From Methanothrix sp. (GTDB lineage Archaea; Halobacteriota; Methanosarcinia; Methanotrichales; Methanotrichaceae), in the NCBI GenBank assembly GCA_029907715.1, contig JARYLI010000006.1:1-64000 (forward strand): a stretch of DNA of 64,000 bases. Direction: 5' to 3'. Under the pieces are notes generated by a model. That model made no database searches, was not told where the DNA came from, and worked only from the letters and a program-made list of their open reading frames with translations. Position 1 is the first letter of the stretch; each line of letters begins with the position of its first letter. This document shows positions 62,798 to 64,000 of this stretch, piece by piece. Position numbers and translations under genes: made by a program.

Positions 62798-63127
62798 GAA
62801 TTGCTCTCATCTTCTGATTCCTGTTCTGCTCATCCCATGCATCTTTGTCGCTCTTCCGCTTTGAACATGTGTCTGCTGAACGCCCTCATACGTTCGTCAG
62901 ATGGCTGAACCAGTGCTCCCGCGGAGCAAGTCCACATCCGAGAGCGTCTGGAGGCACGCACTTGATGTGTGGAAGGCACATAACAAGGGCCGCTCTTATC
63001 CATCTGATAACTTGCCCGAAGAGGCACCAGTCAAGCTATGCGCCAATGGCGAGCGAATGAGTGCATTCAGCAACCGGCCTGCATATCCTTCAAGTTGCTG
63101 AATACATAAGAGCAACAAGGGCTGCAT
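62798..63127. other. Intergenic region
   Basis: 330 bases. Open frames on both strands have no family features; nothing is recognised. Confidence 0.3.
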
Positions 63128-64000
63128 TTAGCCGTCATGCAGGTTCCCGAAGGCTCTCGCCACAACCTCGCTTATCGCCGGGTGGATAACCTGCGATCTT
63201 GCCATCGGCGTTACATCCTGATTCTCGGCGTTCATCAGATACGTGACCTGCTGCACAAGCTCCGGTGCAGAGGATCCTATGACGTGGAATCCCAGGATCC
63301 GCCCGCTTCTGGCATCGACTATCGCCTTGGCCATGCCGTCCTCATCCATCGCATAACCCATGGCTGTCTGTTTGTAGTAAGCACGCCCGACGAGGATATC
63401 GTACCCGTTGGCCCTCGCCTGCTCCTCTGTCATTCCGACGCCCGCGATCTGGGGATATGTGAAGATAGCATGCGGCACTGCATGGTAATCCACCTTTACC
63501 TTCTCCTTTTCTCCTCTGGCAGCATTGATGAGGTTGTGGGCCACGATCGATGCCTCGTAGTTCGCGGTGTGCCTGAACATGTGCTTTCCAGTGATGTCTC
63601 CGAGGGCCCATATGCCGGGAGCTGTGGTCTCCAGGTGCTCATTCACCCTGACCCAGCCGGCCCTGTCAATCTCCACTCCGCTCTTTTCCGGCTGCAGCAT
63701 GTCGGTGTTCGGACGCCTGCCGGCTGCCAGGAGTATCTCATCACCCACAAAGCTCACTGTCTCACCCCTGGATCTATCGATCGCTGTCACGACCTTCTTC
63801 CCGCCCTCCAGATCCACACGTATCGCCTCCATGTTCGTGTGGATTCGCATGTGTTTGGATAACGCCCTCAGCGCCATATCCGATATCTCGTGATCCTCTG
63901 ATTTGAGAAGCCGGGGGTTCCGCCCCACTATCGTGACATCAGAGCCCATCGCGGAGAAGAAGTGCCCGAACTCGCATGCGATGTATCCCCCTCCCAGGAT
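63128..64000 (-). CDS. Pyridine nucleotide-disulfide oxidoreductase, C-terminal part (gene begins outside window)
   Basis: The frame is open to the right-hand edge, so 290 residues are visible. The edge encodes ILGGGYIACEFG, the NAD(P)-binding glycine motif. GDITGKHMFRHTANYEA binds FAD, and the dimerisation domain has FTYPQIAGVGMTEEQA and SQVIHPAISEVVARAF. The HPAISE His-Glu pair matches glutathione/mercuric/mycothione reductase and dihydrolipoamide dehydrogenase. The redox-active disulfide would lie outside the window. The substrate cannot be told. Confidence 0.85.
   Translation of the reverse strand: MLGGGYIACEFGHFFSAMGSDVTIVGRNPRLLKSEDHEISDMALRALSKHMRIHTNMEAIRVDLEGGKKVVTAIDRSRGETVSFVGDEILLAAGRRPNTDMLQPEKSGVEIDRAGWVRVNEHLETTAPGIWALGDITGKHMFRHTANYEASIVAHNLINAARGEKEKVKVDYHAVPHAIFTYPQIAGVGMTEEQARANGYDILVGRAYYKQTAMGYAMDEDGMAKAIVDARSGRILGFHVIGSSAPELVQQVTYLMNAENQDVTPMARSQVIHPAISEVVARAFGNLHDG

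Noticed and set aside
1-64000. CRISPR array or rRNA genes
   Set aside because: No regularly spaced direct repeats with unique spacers and no rRNA-like sequence were seen.

Overview
The window is chromosomal DNA of a methanogenic euryarchaeon of the Methanosarcinales, most like Methanothrix (Methanosaeta). The evidence is a complete methyl-coenzyme M reductase operon (mcrB-D-G-A, without mcrC), archaeal lipid genes (a tetraether synthase homologue and geranylgeranylglyceryl phosphate synthase), eIF5A, ribosomal protein L40e, EndA, Elp3, SecD/SecF, TATA-box promoters 25-30 bases upstream of many starts, and a moderately GC-rich, tightly packed chromosome. The genus is my inference from gene content; no database search was possible.

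Layout. 1-2.5 kb: the tail of an AT-rich transposase, a metal-binding protein and serB. 2.7-9.6 kb: a TrmB-type regulator divergent from the tetraether synthase homologue, an HprK-like kinase, eIF5A, tRNA-Leu(CAA), a small zinc protein, an MTA/MTI phosphorylase and a secreted protein. 9.8-13.5 kb: an ABC exporter with a winged-helix regulator, and a DUF169 protein. 13.5-17.3 kb: a helicase overlapping one regulator and followed by another. 17.5-27.2 kb: wecB, an intron-containing tRNA-Ser(CGA), L40e, GGGP synthase, an M24 peptidase, a DUF389 membrane protein, a UPF0282 metallohydrolase, a divergent GAPDH-like protein and endA. 27.5-33.2 kb: a MacB-like ABC system, a membrane-anchored helix-turn-helix protein and two secreted sequon-rich proteins. 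33.4-36.4 kb: cbiMNQO cobalt uptake. 36.5-40.4 kb: a zinc-ribbon protein, tRNA-Thr(UGU), a tRNA thiolase, an FKBP isomerase and a radical SAM protein. 41-45.4 kb: the mcr operon with a possible leader ORF and a perfect terminator hairpin. 45.9-56 kb: small proteins, an ADP-forming acyl-CoA synthetase, a DUF166-fumA-fumB-DUF434 operon, a radical SAM protein and secDF. 56-64 kb: nitroreductase, elp3, ferredoxin plus tungsten aldehyde oxidoreductase, a sugar-phosphate nucleotidylyltransferase, a winged-helix regulator and the 3' part of a flavoprotein disulfide reductase.

How the genes work together. MCR makes methane and needs nickel F430; the cobalt transporter serves the corrinoids of methyl transfer. 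GGGP synthase and the tetraether synthase act early and late in membrane lipid synthesis. EndA would splice the tRNA-Ser transcript encoded 6 kb upstream of it; Elp3 and the thiolase modify tRNA wobble uridines.

The strongest unusual signals are a tRNA-Ser(CGA) gene that folds only if two introns at non-canonical positions (D-arm and T-loop) are removed, each flanked by a textbook bulge-helix-bulge; a dispersed intergenic repeat of about 110 bases with inverted ends (three full copies and one fragment); two interleaved dyads one helical turn apart at the DUF389 promoter; a GAPDH homologue without its nucleotide-binding glycine motif; and several tiny zinc or membrane proteins with clear promoters.
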